DNA of 64,000 bases from Hydrogenophaga sp. BPS33 (GCF_009859475.1 NZ_CP044549.1:5022001-5086000), one strand, 5' to 3'; positions 46,070 through 56,677 are shown, numbered from the stretch's first letter. The notes: a model not told the origin generated them from the sequence alone. Translations and numbers: made by a program.

Positions 46070-47143
46070 TCAGGCCAACGCCGGGTACAGCTCGCGCAAC
46101 GGCAGTGCAGTCCCCGCCGCCGCCGGGTCGTAGCCCGGCAAGGCCTCCAGCGCCACGCGGAACACCGGGTCGCGCAGCGCGGCCAACACCGTCTGCAGGG
46201 CCGGCGTGGCCATCACAGCGTCGCGGCACAACAGGAAGTAGCGCTCGGTGGCAATGGGCACGAAGTCGAGCTTGAAGTGGCGCGCCGGTGGCTCCAGGCC
46301 AAAGCCCACGTCGGCCATGCCACTGGCCACGTAGGCCGCCACCGCCGCATGGGTGTACTCGCCTTGTTCAAAGCCGGCGATGCGCGTGGGCGCGATGTCT
46401 TGCGACTTCAACAAGCCTTCGAGCAACAAGCGCGTGCCCGAGCCGGGCTGGCGGTTGATGAAGCGCACGCCGTCGCGCACGAGATCGGCCAACGCGAACA
46501 CCTCCTTGGGGTTACCGGGGCGCACCATCAGGCCCTGGCGGCGCGTGGCGATGTCTACCAGCGTGAGGTCCAACCCCTGCAGCCAGGGCCGGTAGTGCGC
46601 CACGGCCATCGCCTCCATCGGCCCGATGGGAATGTGGAACCCGGCGATGTCGCACGCGCCTTCGCGCAACGCGGCGGCAGCGGCCGAGCTGCTGGCATAC
46701 GAGAAGCTGAGTTTCAGACCGTCCTGCGCCAGCCGCTCGATCAGGCGTTCGACCGCAAAGCCATGGCTGGCCTGGATGCGCAAGGCCGAAGGCGCCTCGC
46801 TCAGCGCGCCGCGCAGTTCCTCGGCCAACTCCGAGGACAGGGTTTCCAGCGAAGGCCGCAGGCGGGCATGGATGCGTTTGTCCGCCCAGACGATGCGCGC
46901 GCCCAGATCGGTGAGCGTCGAACCCTTGCCGCGCGCCATCACCAGCAACGGCGTGCGAAAGTGCTGCTCGCCCAGGCGCACCAGGTCCCAGGCGCGGCGG
47001 TACGACATGCCCAGCGCCCTGGCAGCGTGCAGCAGGCTGCCGGTTTCGGCCACCAGCACCAGCAGTTCGATCAGCCGCGCGGGCAGCGGCGCGCCATCGG
47101 GGTCCTGGATGGTCCAGACGGGGCGGATGGAAACCTGGGTCAT
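46070..47143 (-). CDS. ModE-like one-component regulator with PBP-type sensor domain
   Basis: A 357-residue protein. The N-terminal 110 residues resemble the ModE winged helix (LIELLVLVAETGSLLHAARA, LGMSYRRAWDLV, TDLGARIV); the rest is a periplasmic-binding-protein-like domain (LRIQASHGFAVERLIERLA, INRQPGSGTRLLLEGLLKSQ, VASGMADVGFGLEP). Such regulators sense molybdate or another small anion in the cytoplasm. It is divergent from the formate dehydrogenase-like gene, with 149 bp between them, and probably regulates it. Confidence 0.82.
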   Translation of the reverse strand: MTQVSIRPVWTIQDPDGAPLPARLIELLVLVAETGSLLHAARALGMSYRRAWDLVRLGEQHFRTPLLVMARGKGSTLTDLGARIVWADKRIHARLRPSLETLSSELAEELRGALSEAPSALRIQASHGFAVERLIERLAQDGLKLSFSYASSSAAAAALREGACDIAGFHIPIGPMEAMAVAHYRPWLQGLDLTLVDIATRRQGLMVRPGNPKEVFALADLVRDGVRFINRQPGSGTRLLLEGLLKSQDIAPTRIAGFEQGEYTHAAVAAYVASGMADVGFGLEPPARHFKLDFVPIATERYFLLCRDAVMATPALQTVLAALRDPVFRVALEALPGYDPAAAGTALPLRELYPALA

Positions 47144-47246
47144 GGGATCGTTGAAGGGGAGACTTTATGCAGCGCGCTGCCGATGCATTGGGCCCAAGGC
47201 TTCATATTGCGCGCGGCTGGAAATCGGGAGAGCATGGACGAAGGTG

Positions 47247-47266
47247 AGCATTCTCCCCGCAATGCT
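47247..47266. promoter_or_regulatory. Inverted repeat, candidate operator
   Basis: AGCATT-CTCCCCGC-AATGCT lies 26 bp before the molybdoenzyme start, in the 149-bp divergent promoter region. It may bind the ModE-like regulator. Confidence 0.4.
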
Positions 47267-47292
47267 GGCGCCACCGCTGGCACCGAAAGACC

Positions 47293-49584
47293 ATGAGCGA
47301 ACAGAAGATCGAGTTTTATAAAGGCCCCGCGGGCGGCTGGGGCGCGTTGAACAGCGTCACGCACACCCTGCTGCGGCAAGACATTCCGATCAAGGGCGCC
47401 AAAACCCTGCTCTCGGCCAACCAGCCCGACGGCTTCGACTGCCCCGGCTGCGCCTGGCCCGACCGCCACCACGCCTCCACCTTCGAGTTCTGCGAAAACG
47501 GCGTGAAGGCCGTGGCCGCGGAAGCCACCGCACGCCGCACCGGACCCGAGCTGTTCGCGCAATACACCGTCACCGAACTCGCCGCGCAAAGCGATTTCTG
47601 GCTCGAAGACCAGGGCCGGCTCACGCACCCGATGGTGTACGACGCGGCCAGCGACAAGTACCAGCCCATCGAATGGGACGCGGCCTTCGCGCTGATCGCG
47701 CGCCACCTCAACGCCCTGCCCGACCCGAACCAGGCGATGTTCTACACCTCGGGCCGTGCGAGCAACGAGGCGGCGTTCCTGTACCAGCTGTTCGTGCGCG
47801 AATACGGCACCAACAATTTCCCCGACTGCTCGAACATGTGCCACGAGCCCAGCGGCAGCGGCATGCGCCCGCAGATCGGCGTGGGCAAGGGCACGGTCAC
47901 GCTGGACGACTTCGAGCTCGCCGACGCGATCTTCATCTTCGGCCAGAACCCCGGCACCAACCACCCGCGCATGCTCGGCGAACTGCGTGCGGCCGCCAAA
48001 CGCGGCGCGCGCATCGTGAGCTTCAACCCGCTGCGCGAACGGGGGCTCGAGCGCTTCCAGGACCCGCAGAGCAAGCTGGACATGGCCACGCTAGGTTCCA
48101 CACCGATCAGCTCGCACTACTTCCAGCTCAAAGGCGGCGGCGACCTCGCGGCGGTCAAGGGCATCATGAAGCGCGTGCTGGAACGCCACGATGCGGGCGA
48201 AGCGGTGCTCGACATGGGCTTCATCGCCGAACACACGGCAGGCTTCGACGCCCTGGCCGAAGACCTGCGGAGGGAGCCGTGGAATGTCATCGTCGAGGAA
48301 TGCGGGCTTACGCTGGAGCAGATCCACACCGCCGCCGACATCTACGCCACGGCGAAGAACACCATCCTCTGCTGGGGCATGGGCATCACCCAGCACCAAC
48401 ATGCGGTGGCCACCATCCAGATGCTGGTGAACCTGCTGCTGCTGCGCGGCAACATCGGACGGCCCGGCGCGGGCCCCTGCCCGGTGCGCGGCCACAGCAA
48501 CGTGCAGGGTGACCGCACCATGGGCATCTGGGAAAAGCCACCGGCCGCGCTGCTGGACCGGCTGCAACAGGTGTTCGGTTTCGAGCCGCCGCGCGCGCCT
48601 GGCGTGGACACGGTGGAGGCGATCCAGCTCATGCTCGACGGCAAGGGCAAGGTGTTCTTCGCGCTCGGTGGCAATTTCGCCGCCGCCACGCCCGACACCT
48701 ACGCCACCTGGAAGGCACTGCGCCAGTGCGACCTGACGGTGCACGTGGCCACCAAGCTCAACCGCAGCCACGTGGTGCACGGCCGCGAAGCGCTCATCCT
48801 GCCCTGTCTGGGCCGCACAGAGATCGATGTGCAGGCCCAGGGGCCACAGGGCGTGACGGTGGAGGATTCGATGAGCATGGTGCACATCTCCATGGGCATC
48901 AACCCGCCGGCGTCGGAACACCTGCTGTCCGAGCCCGCCATCGTGGCGCGTCTGGCCGAGGCCACACTGAAGGCACGCAGCCGCACGCCCTGGTTGTGGC
49001 TGGTGGAAGACTACGCGCGCATCCGCGACCAGATCGAAGCCGTGTTCGACGACGACTTCAAGGACTTCAACGCGCGCGTGGCCGTGCCCGGTGGCTTCCG
49101 GCTGCGCAACACCGCCAGCGAACGCGTGTGGGACACGCCCACACGCCAGGCCACGTTCTTCCCGCACCCTGTGCCGCGCGACACGCCGGTGCACCGCGCG
49201 CGCCGCGCGGCCAAAGGCGACACCATCGTGTTCTCGCTGCTCACCACACGCTCGCACGACCAGTACAACACCACCATCTACGGCATGGACGACCGCTACC
49301 GCGGCGTGTTCGGACAACGCCGTGTGGTCTTCATCCACGCCGAGGACCTGCGCGCGCTGGGCATGGCCGATGGCGACTGGGTGGACCTGCACACCGTGTG
49401 GGACGACGGGCAGGAGCGCCGCGCCGACCGCTTCCGCCTGGTGGCCTACGACATCCCGCGCGGCTGCCTGGCCGCCTACTACCCCGAGACCAACCCGCTG
49501 GTGCCGTTGTCTGCCACCGCCATCGTGGCGGGCACGCCGACGTCCAAGTCCATTCCGGTGGTGTTGCGGCCGCACACGGCATGA
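47293..49584 (+). CDS. FdhF/YdeP-family molybdopterin oxidoreductase
   Basis: A 763-residue enzyme. The N-terminus has FDCPGCAWPDRHH and FEFCENG, putative iron-sulfur ligands of this family. The molybdopterin domain has YTSGRASNEAAFLYQLFVRE, NMCHEPSGSGM, FIFGQNPGTNHPRMLGELR and a C-terminal molydopterin dinucleotide-binding part (TTRSHDQYNTTIYGMDDRYR, GCLAAYYPETNPLVPLS). It is related to formate dehydrogenase H and E. coli YdeP; the true substrate is not known for most members. The next gene is fdhD, overlapping by ATGA, which supports a formate-dehydrogenase-like need for sulfurated molybdenum cofactor. Confidence 0.9.
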   Translation: MSEQKIEFYKGPAGGWGALNSVTHTLLRQDIPIKGAKTLLSANQPDGFDCPGCAWPDRHHASTFEFCENGVKAVAAEATARRTGPELFAQYTVTELAAQSDFWLEDQGRLTHPMVYDAASDKYQPIEWDAAFALIARHLNALPDPNQAMFYTSGRASNEAAFLYQLFVREYGTNNFPDCSNMCHEPSGSGMRPQIGVGKGTVTLDDFELADAIFIFGQNPGTNHPRMLGELRAAAKRGARIVSFNPLRERGLERFQDPQSKLDMATLGSTPISSHYFQLKGGGDLAAVKGIMKRVLERHDAGEAVLDMGFIAEHTAGFDALAEDLRREPWNVIVEECGLTLEQIHTAADIYATAKNTILCWGMGITQHQHAVATIQMLVNLLLLRGNIGRPGAGPCPVRGHSNVQGDRTMGIWEKPPAALLDRLQQVFGFEPPRAPGVDTVEAIQLMLDGKGKVFFALGGNFAAATPDTYATWKALRQCDLTVHVATKLNRSHVVHGREALILPCLGRTEIDVQAQGPQGVTVEDSMSMVHISMGINPPASEHLLSEPAIVARLAEATLKARSRTPWLWLVEDYARIRDQIEAVFDDDFKDFNARVAVPGGFRLRNTASERVWDTPTRQATFFPHPVPRDTPVHRARRAAKGDTIVFSLLTTRSHDQYNTTIYGMDDRYRGVFGQRRVVFIHAEDLRALGMADGDWVDLHTVWDDGQERRADRFRLVAYDIPRGCLAAYYPETNPLVPLSATAIVAGTPTSKSIPVVLRPHTA

Positions 49585-50687
49585 GCGCCGCGCCGGGCCG
49601 CCCCAAGCAAGCTCGCACCGCAGGCGGAGCCGAAGGTACACCAGTGAACAACGCCCCCCTGGCAGAAGCCATCCTGCGCGAACTCGCGGGCGAAGCCGGC
49701 GGCATGTCCCTGCCGCGCCTGGGCAAACGCCTGAGCCAGGGTGTGAGCGTGCTGATGCGGCAGCTGAGCCTGATGGGCGATGCTTCCATCGGCGGTGTAC
49801 CGGGCCCGGGCTGGGTGCGGGTGGAACAGATCGACGACCGCTGGGTGGCCCACGTCACACCCGCGGGCAGCGCGGTCCTGTCCACGCCTGACGCGGCTCC
49901 CTCGGGTGCCCGCGCCTTCGAGGTGCGCACCTTCCGGCAAGGCGAAGCCAGCACAGGCACCGATTGGCTGGCCGACGAGGTGCCCGTGGCGCTGGTGTTC
50001 AACGGCCTCTCGCACGCGGTGATGATGGCCACGCCGGCCGACCTCGACGACTTTGCGCTCGGCTTCTCGATCACGGAAGGCCTGCTGCGCGTGCCGAGCG
50101 AACTGCGCGGCGTCGACGTGGTGCCCACGCGCGAGGGCATCGAAGTGCGCCTGGAGGTGTCGAGCGAATGCGAATGGCGCCTGCGCGAGCGCCGGCGCAA
50201 CCTGGCTGGGCGCACGGGTTGCGGGCTCTGCGGCACGGACTCGTTGTCGGCCGTTCGGCAGGCGCTGCCCAGCTTGCCCGCCGTGACCGTCGACGCCTCG
50301 GCCGTCGCCAGCGCCTTGTGCGCCCTGCCCTCGCTCCAGCCCTTGCAGCAACGCACCGGCGCCACGCATGCGGCGGCGCTGTGCCGAAGGGACGGCAGCA
50401 TCGCCCTCGTGCGCGAAGACGTGGGCCGGCACAACGCGCTGGACAAACTCATCGGCGCGGCCTTGCGCGAAGGCATCGACCTGCCACAACACTTCGTGGC
50501 CATCACCAGCCGCGCCAGCTTCGAGATGGTGCAGAAGACGGCGCTCGCCGGCGTGTCGGTGTTGGCCGCCGTCTCCGCGCCGACCAGCATGGCGGTAGAC
50601 CTGGCGCGTGCCAGCAACCTGCTGTTGCTCGGCTTCGTGCGCGACGGCGACAGGGTGGCGTATACGTTTCCAGAGCGGGTGGGCTGA
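49581..50687 (+). CDS. fdhD: FdhD sulfurtransferase with N-terminal winged-helix-like extension
   Basis: A 368-residue protein; FdhD proteins are usually about 260-280. The C-terminal part (from about 110: EVRTFRQGEASTGTDWLADE) is FdhD, with the active CxxC (GCGLCGTDS), EDVGRHNALDKLIG and SRASFEMVQKTALAGV. It carries sulfur to the molybdenum cofactor of formate dehydrogenases. The first 100 residues contain a compact helical and strand part (LAEAILRELAGEAGGMSLPR, LGKRLSQGVSVLMRQLSLMG, GWVRVEQIDDRWVAHVTPAG) that looks like a winged helix. The start ATG overlaps the upstream stop. The fusion could link DNA or protein binding to the chaperone role. Confidence 0.9.
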   Translation: MSAAPGRPKQARTAGGAEGTPVNNAPLAEAILRELAGEAGGMSLPRLGKRLSQGVSVLMRQLSLMGDASIGGVPGPGWVRVEQIDDRWVAHVTPAGSAVLSTPDAAPSGARAFEVRTFRQGEASTGTDWLADEVPVALVFNGLSHAVMMATPADLDDFALGFSITEGLLRVPSELRGVDVVPTREGIEVRLEVSSECEWRLRERRRNLAGRTGCGLCGTDSLSAVRQALPSLPAVTVDASAVASALCALPSLQPLQQRTGATHAAALCRRDGSIALVREDVGRHNALDKLIGAALREGIDLPQHFVAITSRASFEMVQKTALAGVSVLAAVSAPTSMAVDLARASNLLLLGFVRDGDRVAYTFPERVG

Positions 50688-50703
50688 GCGCTGTCCGCCA
50701 TGC

Positions 50704-50728
50704 TTTTCTGTTTTCCGGGAACAGAAAA
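50704..50728. terminator. Hairpin after fdhD
   Basis: TTTTCTGTT, loop TTCCGGG, AACAGAAAA: a perfect 9-bp stem, 16 bp after the fdhD stop. It has T-rich and A-rich arms rather than a trailing T-run, so it could also be an operator of the ROK gene. Confidence 0.45.
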
Positions 50729-50780
50729 TGGATCTGTTGCCTACGGCCGAGCGGCGAAATAAACCCATTTCAGGTCAAAG

Positions 50781-50800
50781 TTAGATCTTGCCGGGTCTAA
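50781..50800. promoter_or_regulatory. Inverted repeat, candidate ROK operator
   Basis: TTAGATC-TTGCCG-GGTCTAA, with 6 of 7 arm positions paired, in an AT-richer patch 63 bp before the ROK repressor gene. It suits autoregulation and control of the sugar operon. Confidence 0.5.
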
Positions 50801-50863
50801 TTCGACCCCCTACGATGCCCCTCCAGTGCCACACCACGATGGCACCCGAACGGAGACAAGCAC

Positions 50864-52060
50864 GTGAACTGGAAAGGCCTGAAAACCGGCGAGCGCAAGG
50901 TGCTGGACCACGTGTTCTGGGCCAGCGGCATGTCGCGCGACGCGCTCGCGGCGGCTTCCTCCTTCTCCAAAACGCGCGCCAACGCGGCCGTGGCCGAGCT
51001 GCTCGAACAAGGCCTGCTGGAGCAGACCGGTGAGCAAGTGCCCACCGGCGGGCGGCGCGCCGAAACCTTGCGCCTGAGCCGCAGCCTGGGCGTGCTGATC
51101 GGCGTGGCCGTGGGTGCCACCGGCCTGGAAGTGGGCATCCTCAGCCCCGATCTCACGGTGCTCGCGCACCACAGCGAACCCGCCGACGTGCGCGACGGCC
51201 CCGGCCCGGTGCTCTCGCGCATCCGCAGCCTCATGCACGAACTGCTGGCGCAATGCGGGGTGCCCGCGCGCCAGGTCATCGGCATCGGCATCGGTCTGCC
51301 CGGCCCGGTGGATTTCGACAGCGGCCAATTGGTGAGCCCGCCGCTCATGCCGCTGTGGGACGGCTATTCGATCCGCGACGACCTCGCCGTGGACTTCAGC
51401 GCGCCGGTGTTCGTCGACAACGACGTGAACGTGATGGCCCTGGGCGAACTCTGGCGCATGCAGCGCAGCCTGCAGAACTTCCTGGTGGTGAAGGTGGGTA
51501 CCGGCGTGGGCTGCGGCATCGTCAGCCACGGGCAGGTCTACCGCGGCGCCAACGGCTCGGCCGGCGACGTGGGCCACATCTGCGTGGTGCCCGACGGCCC
51601 GCGCTGCCATTGCGGCAACCTGGGCTGCGTGGAAGCCATGGCCGCCGGCCCGGCCATCGCACGCATGGCGACCGAGGCCGCCGAAGCGGGCCAGAGCCCG
51701 CTGCTCGCGCGCCTGCTCGCCGAGCGCGGCACATTGCGGTTGCAAGACGTGGCCGAGGCCAGCCGCGCCGGCGACATGGCGGCCAACCAGGTGATCCAGC
51801 GCTCCGGCGCGCTGGTGGGGCAGATGCTGGCCTCGGTGGTGAACTTCTTCAACCCTTCGCATGTGTTCATCGGCGGTGGCGTCACGCGCGTGGGGCCGCT
51901 GTTCCTGGCCGCCGTGCGCCAGAGCGTGTACCACCGCTCGCTGGCGCTCTCCACGCGGCACTTGGAGATTCAGTACACGCCATTGGGCGAACGCGCAGGG
52001 TTGATTGGCGCGGGCGTGCTGGCCATGCAGGAAAGCCTGCTGCAGATGGAGGCGGCCTGA
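50864..52060 (+). CDS. ROK-family transcriptional regulator (XylR/NagC type)
   Basis: A 398-residue protein. It has an N-terminal winged helix (KVLDHVFWASGMSRDALAAA, SFSKTRANAAVAELLEQGLL), then the sugar-kinase-like ROK domain: GVAVGATGLEVGILSPDL, IGIGIGLPGPVDFDSGQLVS, VFVDNDVNVMALGE, VGTGVGCGIV and the zinc motif CHCGNLGCVEAMAAG. It binds a sugar or sugar phosphate and represses transport genes until induced. It is the first gene of the operon; its stop overlaps the ABC ATPase start (TGATG). Confidence 0.92.
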   Translation: MNWKGLKTGERKVLDHVFWASGMSRDALAAASSFSKTRANAAVAELLEQGLLEQTGEQVPTGGRRAETLRLSRSLGVLIGVAVGATGLEVGILSPDLTVLAHHSEPADVRDGPGPVLSRIRSLMHELLAQCGVPARQVIGIGIGLPGPVDFDSGQLVSPPLMPLWDGYSIRDDLAVDFSAPVFVDNDVNVMALGELWRMQRSLQNFLVVKVGTGVGCGIVSHGQVYRGANGSAGDVGHICVVPDGPRCHCGNLGCVEAMAAGPAIARMATEAAEAGQSPLLARLLAERGTLRLQDVAEASRAGDMAANQVIQRSGALVGQMLASVVNFFNPSHVFIGGGVTRVGPLFLAAVRQSVYHRSLALSTRHLEIQYTPLGERAGLIGAGVLAMQESLLQMEAA

Positions 52061-53595
52061 TGGCGACGCCCCCGGTCACCACCATCGAGACCGCACCGGG
52101 TGTGCGCGTATCGATGCGCGGCATCGTCAAGCGCTTCGGCCCGGTGCAGGTGCTGAATGGCGTCGATCTGGCTTTCGAACCCGGCCGCGTGGTCGGCTTG
52201 CTGGGCGAGAACGGCGCGGGCAAGTCCACGCTGATGAAGATCCTCGCCGGCTACGAAGCGCCCAGCGACGGCACGCTGCAGGTGAACGGCCGCACCGTGC
52301 GCTTCGACGGACCACGCGCCGCCGAGGCCGAAGGCATCGTGCTGATCCACCAGGAGTTCAACCTGGCCGAAGACCTCACGGTGGCGCAGAACATTTTTCT
52401 GGGCCACGAGAGGCGGCGCGGCCCCTTGGGACTTTGGCTCGACGACGCGGCCATGCGCGCCACCGCGCGCGGTGTGCTCGACGAGGTGGGCCTGCACAAA
52501 GTGCACCCCGATACGCGCGTGCGCGAGCTCATCGTGGCCGAACGCCAACTGGTGGAAATCGCCAAGGCCTTGTCGCGTCAGGCGCGCGTGCTGGTGATGG
52601 ACGAGCCCACCGCCACGCTCACCCCCAGCGAAACCGGGCGGCTGTTCGAACTGGTGGCGCGCCTGAAGGCCGAGGGTGTGACCATCGTCTTCATCTCGCA
52701 CAAACTGGACGAGGTCGAGCGCATCACCGACGAAGTGGTGGTGATGCGCGATGGCCGCGTGGTGGCGCAGCAAGCCACGGCCTCGCTCACGCGCGCGCAG
52801 ATGGCGAACCTGATGGTGGGCCGCGAGCTGGCCGATCTCTACCCGCCACGCCATCCCGTACCCAACGACGCACCCGTGATGCTGGCGGTACAAGACCTGC
52901 AAGTGCCCGGCTGGGCGCAAGGCGTGAGCTTCGAGGTGCGCGCGGGCGAAATCTTCGGTTTCGCCGGCCTCGTGGGGTCCGGCCGCACCGAGCTGTTCGA
53001 AGGCCTGCTCGGGCTGCGCGCGCGCACGGCCCAGTCGGTACACATCGCCGGCAGCGCCGTGCTGCCGCGCTCGCCGCGCGAAGCCGCCAGCGCCGGCCTC
53101 ACCTACCTCAGCGAAGACCGCAAGGGCAAGGGCCTGCACGTGCACTTCGGGCTGCGCGAGAACCTCACGCTGATGGCGCTGGACCGCTACGCGAAGCCCT
53201 GGCTCAATCCCGCCAGCGAAGCCGCTGCGCTGCAGGACGCTGTGCGCGAGTTCGGCATCCGCGCCGGCTCGCTCGATGTGCAGGCCGGCTCGCTCTCCGG
53301 CGGCAACCAGCAGAAAGTGGCGCTGGCCAAGGTGCTGCACCCGGGCCCGCGCGTGGTGGTGCTCGACGAGCCCACGCGCGGCGTGGACATCGGCGCCAAG
53401 CGCGAGATCTATGCGCTCATCCGTCGCCTGGCCGACGAAGGCCGCGCGGTGGTCGTGGTCTCGTCCGAACTCATGGAACTCATCGGCCTGTGCCACCGCG
53501 TCGCGGTGATGCGCGCGGGCCAGCTGCAGGCCACGCTGTCGGCCGAACACCTCAACGAACAGGAGTTGATCGCCCATGCAACCGGAACACACTGA
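52060..53595 (+). CDS. Sugar ABC transporter ATP-binding protein (RbsA/MglA type)
   Basis: A 511-residue protein with two nucleotide-binding domains. Domain 1 has [21 protein letters not shown] and [11 protein letters not shown]; domain 2 has [25 protein letters not shown] and [20 protein letters not shown]. It powers import by the permease encoded next; the genes overlap by 20 bp. The start overlaps the ROK stop. The carried substrate is probably a sugar or polyol, by family. Confidence 0.93.
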   Translation: MATPPVTTIETAPGVRVSMRGIVKRFGPVQVLNGVDLAFEPGRVVGLLGENGAGKSTLMKILAGYEAPSDGTLQVNGRTVRFDGPRAAEAEGIVLIHQEFNLAEDLTVAQNIFLGHERRRGPLGLWLDDAAMRATARGVLDEVGLHKVHPDTRVRELIVAERQLVEIAKALSRQARVLVMDEPTATLTPSETGRLFELVARLKAEGVTIVFISHKLDEVERITDEVVVMRDGRVVAQQATASLTRAQMANLMVGRELADLYPPRHPVPNDAPVMLAVQDLQVPGWAQGVSFEVRAGEIFGFAGLVGSGRTELFEGLLGLRARTAQSVHIAGSAVLPRSPREAASAGLTYLSEDRKGKGLHVHFGLRENLTLMALDRYAKPWLNPASEAAALQDAVREFGIRAGSLDVQAGSLSGGNQQKVALAKVLHPGPRVVVLDEPTRGVDIGAKREIYALIRRLADEGRAVVVVSSELMELIGLCHRVAVMRAGQLQATLSAEHLNEQELIAHATGTH

Positions 53596-54577
53596 CAACA
53601 CGGGCAAAGCCCCGGCGGCGCGGCGCGCGTTGCGGCTGCCCGCCGTGGGTCCGCTGCTGGGCCTGGCCCTGCTGTGCATCGTGGGCACGATGCTCAATGG
53701 CGAGTTCGCCACGGTCGACAACGGCCTGAACGTGCTCACGCGCACCGCCTTCATCGGCATCATCGCCGTGGGCATGTGCTTCGTGATCATCTCCGGCGGC
53801 ATCGACCTGTCGGTGGGTTCGATGGCCGCGTTGATCGCGGGCGTGACCATTCTGCTGATGAACAGAATAGCGCCGCTGGGTTGGCCCCCGGTGGCGGTGG
53901 TGATGGTGGGCATGGCCGCTGCCGTGTTGCTGGGCGCGCTGTTCGGCCTGGCGCACGGCCTGCTCATCACGCGCGGGCGCATCGAGCCCTTCATCGTCAC
54001 GCTGGGCACGTTGGGCATCTTCCGCGCCTACCTCACCTATTTCGCCGACGGCGGCGCGCTCACGCTCGACAACACCCTGGCCGACGTGTACGGCCCGGTC
54101 TACTACGGCAGCTTGCTGGGCGTGCCCATTCCGGTGTGGGTGTTCATTGCCGTAGCCCTGGGCGGTGCGCTGCTGCTCAACCGCACCGCCTACGGCCGCT
54201 ATGTGCAGGCCATCGGCTCGAACGAACAGGTGGCGCGCTATGCCGCCGTGGACGTGGACCGCACCAAGGTGCTCACCTACGCGCTGCTCGGCGTGTGCGT
54301 GGGCATTGCCACGCTGCTCTACGTGCCGCGCCTGGGATCGGCATCGCCCACCACCGGCCTGCTGTGGGAACTCGAAGCCATCGCGGCGGTGATCGTCGGC
54401 GGCACCGCCTTGCGCGGCGGCGCGGGCAGCATCGGCGGCACCGTGGTCGGCGCGATCCTCCTCTCGGTCATCAGCAACATCCTCAACCTCACCAGCATCA
54501 TCAGCGTGTACCTCAACGCGGCGGTGCAGGGTTTCGTGATCATCGCCGTCGCATTCATGCAGCGGCGGCGTCCTTGA
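53576..54577 (+). CDS. Sugar ABC transporter permease (RbsC type)
   Basis: A 333-residue membrane protein with eight to ten hydrophobic segments and typical motifs: [71 protein letters not shown] and [20 protein letters not shown]. It forms the channel with the ATPase made just upstream. Its ATG lies 20 bp inside the end of the ATPase gene, so translation is coupled. Confidence 0.93.
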   Translation: MQPEHTDNTGKAPAARRALRLPAVGPLLGLALLCIVGTMLNGEFATVDNGLNVLTRTAFIGIIAVGMCFVIISGGIDLSVGSMAALIAGVTILLMNRIAPLGWPPVAVVMVGMAAAVLLGALFGLAHGLLITRGRIEPFIVTLGTLGIFRAYLTYFADGGALTLDNTLADVYGPVYYGSLLGVPIPVWVFIAVALGGALLLNRTAYGRYVQAIGSNEQVARYAAVDVDRTKVLTYALLGVCVGIATLLYVPRLGSASPTTGLLWELEAIAAVIVGGTALRGGAGSIGGTVVGAILLSVISNILNLTSIISVYLNAAVQGFVIIAVAFMQRRRP

Positions 54578-54629
54578 AGGCCATGGCCTTCTGTTTCTCT
54601 GTCAGCAACACCATCCCAAGGAGACAAGC

Positions 54630-55592
54630 ATGAAGAACCGCATCCGTCTGCACGCGCTGGCCGCCGTGGCCACCATCGGCCTGGCCAGCCCGCTGCTGGC
54701 ACAGGCCCAGAACAAGGTGAACCTGGGCGTGGCCATTCCGGCCGCCACCCACAGCTTCGCTGCCGGCCTGGTGTACTGGGCCGGTGAGGCCAAGAAGGAA
54801 CTGGAAAAAGATCCCAACATCAAGGTCACGATCAAGACCGCCAGCGGCGCGCCGGAGCAGGCCAACCAGCTGCAGGACTTGCTCACGGCCACCAAGATCG
54901 ACTCGCTGGTGATCCTGCCGTTCGAGTCCGCCGCCCTCACGCGCCCGGTGGCACAGGCCAAGGCCAAGGGCGTGTACGTGACCGTGGTCGACCGCGGCCT
55001 CACCGACACCGCCGCGCAGGACGCCTATGTCTCCGGCGACAACACCGCCTTCGGCAAGGTGCCGGCCGAGTACCTGGCCAAGGCCCTGAATGGCAAAGGC
55101 AACATCGTGGCGCTGCGCGGCATTCCCACCACCATCGACAACGAGCGCATGGACGCGTTCAACGCGGTGATGAAGAACCACCCCGGCATCAAGGTGCTCG
55201 ACGCCAAGCACGGCAACTGGAACCGCGACGATGCGTTCAAGGTCATGCAGGACTACTTGACGCGCTTCAAGCAGATCGACGCCGTGTGGGCGGCCGACGA
55301 CGACATGGCGTTCGGCGTGCTGCGCGCGATCGAACAGGCCAAGCGCAAGGACATCAGAATAGTCTTCGGCGGCGCGGGCGCGAAGGCGATGGTGAAGACG
55401 CTCATGGACGGCAGCAACCCGCTGATCCAGGCCAACGTGTCGTACTCGCCCAAGTTCCTCTACGACGCGATCAAGATGACCGCGCTCGCGCGTGCCAAGG
55501 GCGAGAAGCTGCCGGCCAACACCATCGTGCCGTCGGTGCTCATCACCAAGCAGAACGCCAAGGATTTCTACTTCCCCAATTCGCCGTTCTGA
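54630..55592 (+). CDS. Sugar ABC transporter substrate-binding protein
   Basis: A 320-residue periplasmic protein with a Sec signal ([21 protein letters not shown], cut near residue 27). It is of the RbsB/Peripla_BP_4 type: [80 protein letters not shown]. It catches the sugar for the ATPase-permease pair. AAGGAGA lies 7 nt before the ATG. Confidence 0.93.
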   Translation: MKNRIRLHALAAVATIGLASPLLAQAQNKVNLGVAIPAATHSFAAGLVYWAGEAKKELEKDPNIKVTIKTASGAPEQANQLQDLLTATKIDSLVILPFESAALTRPVAQAKAKGVYVTVVDRGLTDTAAQDAYVSGDNTAFGKVPAEYLAKALNGKGNIVALRGIPTTIDNERMDAFNAVMKNHPGIKVLDAKHGNWNRDDAFKVMQDYLTRFKQIDAVWAADDDMAFGVLRAIEQAKRKDIRIVFGGAGAKAMVKTLMDGSNPLIQANVSYSPKFLYDAIKMTALARAKGEKLPANTIVPSVLITKQNAKDFYFPNSPF

Positions 55593-55618
55593 TCCCGCGC
55601 GCACCAGGAGGACCCCAC

Positions 55619-56677
55619 ATGAAAACGATTCAAGGCCCTGGGATCTTCCTGGCCCAGTTCATCGGCGACGCCACGCCCTTCAACTCGCTCGACGGCCTGG
55701 CGGGCTGGGCCGCGTCGCTGGGCTACAAGGGTTTGCAGATCCCCACGTCGGACGCGTCGATCTTCGACCTCGCACTTGCCGCTGAAAGCGACGCGTATTG
55801 CGACGAGGTGAAAGGAAAGCTCGCCGATCACGGCCTGTCGATCACCGAGCTCTCGACCCACCTGCAAGGCCAACTGCTGTGTGTGCACCCCGCGTACGAC
55901 CTGCAGTTCGACGCCTTCGCCGCGCCGCATGTGCGCGGCTACCCGGCCGCGCGCACCGCGTGGGCACACGAACAACTGCTGATGGCCGCGAAGGCCTCCA
56001 AGCGCCTGGGCCTCCAGGCCCACGCGTCGTTCTCCGGCGCGTTGGCCTGGCCCTATCTCTACCCTTGGCCGCAGCGACCGCCCGGCCTGGTGGAGGCCGC
56101 GTTCGCCGAACTCGCGAAACGCTGGCGTCCGGTGCTCGACGCCTTCGACGAAGCGGGTGTGGACGTGTGCTACGAACTGCACCCCGGCGAAGACCTGCAC
56201 GATGGCATCACCTTCGAGCGCTTCCTGGACGCGGTGGACCAGCACCCGCGCGCCCACATCCTCTACGACCCCAGCCACTTTGTGCTGCAGCAGCTCGACT
56301 ACCTTGCCTTCATCGACCACTACCACGAGCGCATCCGCGCCTTCCACGTGAAGGACGCCGAGTTCCGCCCGAACGGCAAGCAGGGTGTGTACGGCGGTTT
56401 CGCGAACTGGATTCACCGCGCCGGGCGCTTCCGCTCGCTGGGCGACGGGCAGATCGACTTCAAAGGCATCTTCTCGAAGATGGCGCAATACGGCTTCGCG
56501 GGCTGGGCCGTGCTGGAGTGGGAGTGCTGCCTCAAACACCCGGAGGACGGCGCGCGCGAAGGCGCGGCCTTCATCCGCGACCACATCATCCGCGTGGCCG
56601 ACCGCGCCTTCGACGACTTCGCCGCCAGCGCGGGCGATGCCGCCACGCTCAACCACCTGCTGGGGCTTGACCGATGA
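55619..56677 (+). CDS. Sugar phosphate isomerase/epimerase-type TIM-barrel protein
   Basis: A 352-residue protein of the xylose-isomerase-like TIM-barrel group (AP endonuclease family 2). Likely metal-binding residues sit in CYELHPGEDLHDG (Glu/His), ILYDPSHFVLQQLDYLAFID, FHVKDAEFR and WAVLEWECCLK (Glu). It probably interconverts a sugar or inositol derivative brought in by the transporter. AGGAGG lies 6 nt before the ATG at 55619. It overlaps the next gene by 4 bp (ATGA). Confidence 0.9.
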   Translation: MKTIQGPGIFLAQFIGDATPFNSLDGLAGWAASLGYKGLQIPTSDASIFDLALAAESDAYCDEVKGKLADHGLSITELSTHLQGQLLCVHPAYDLQFDAFAAPHVRGYPAARTAWAHEQLLMAAKASKRLGLQAHASFSGALAWPYLYPWPQRPPGLVEAAFAELAKRWRPVLDAFDEAGVDVCYELHPGEDLHDGITFERFLDAVDQHPRAHILYDPSHFVLQQLDYLAFIDHYHERIRAFHVKDAEFRPNGKQGVYGGFANWIHRAGRFRSLGDGQIDFKGIFSKMAQYGFAGWAVLEWECCLKHPEDGAREGAAFIRDHIIRVADRAFDDFAASAGDAATLNHLLGLDR

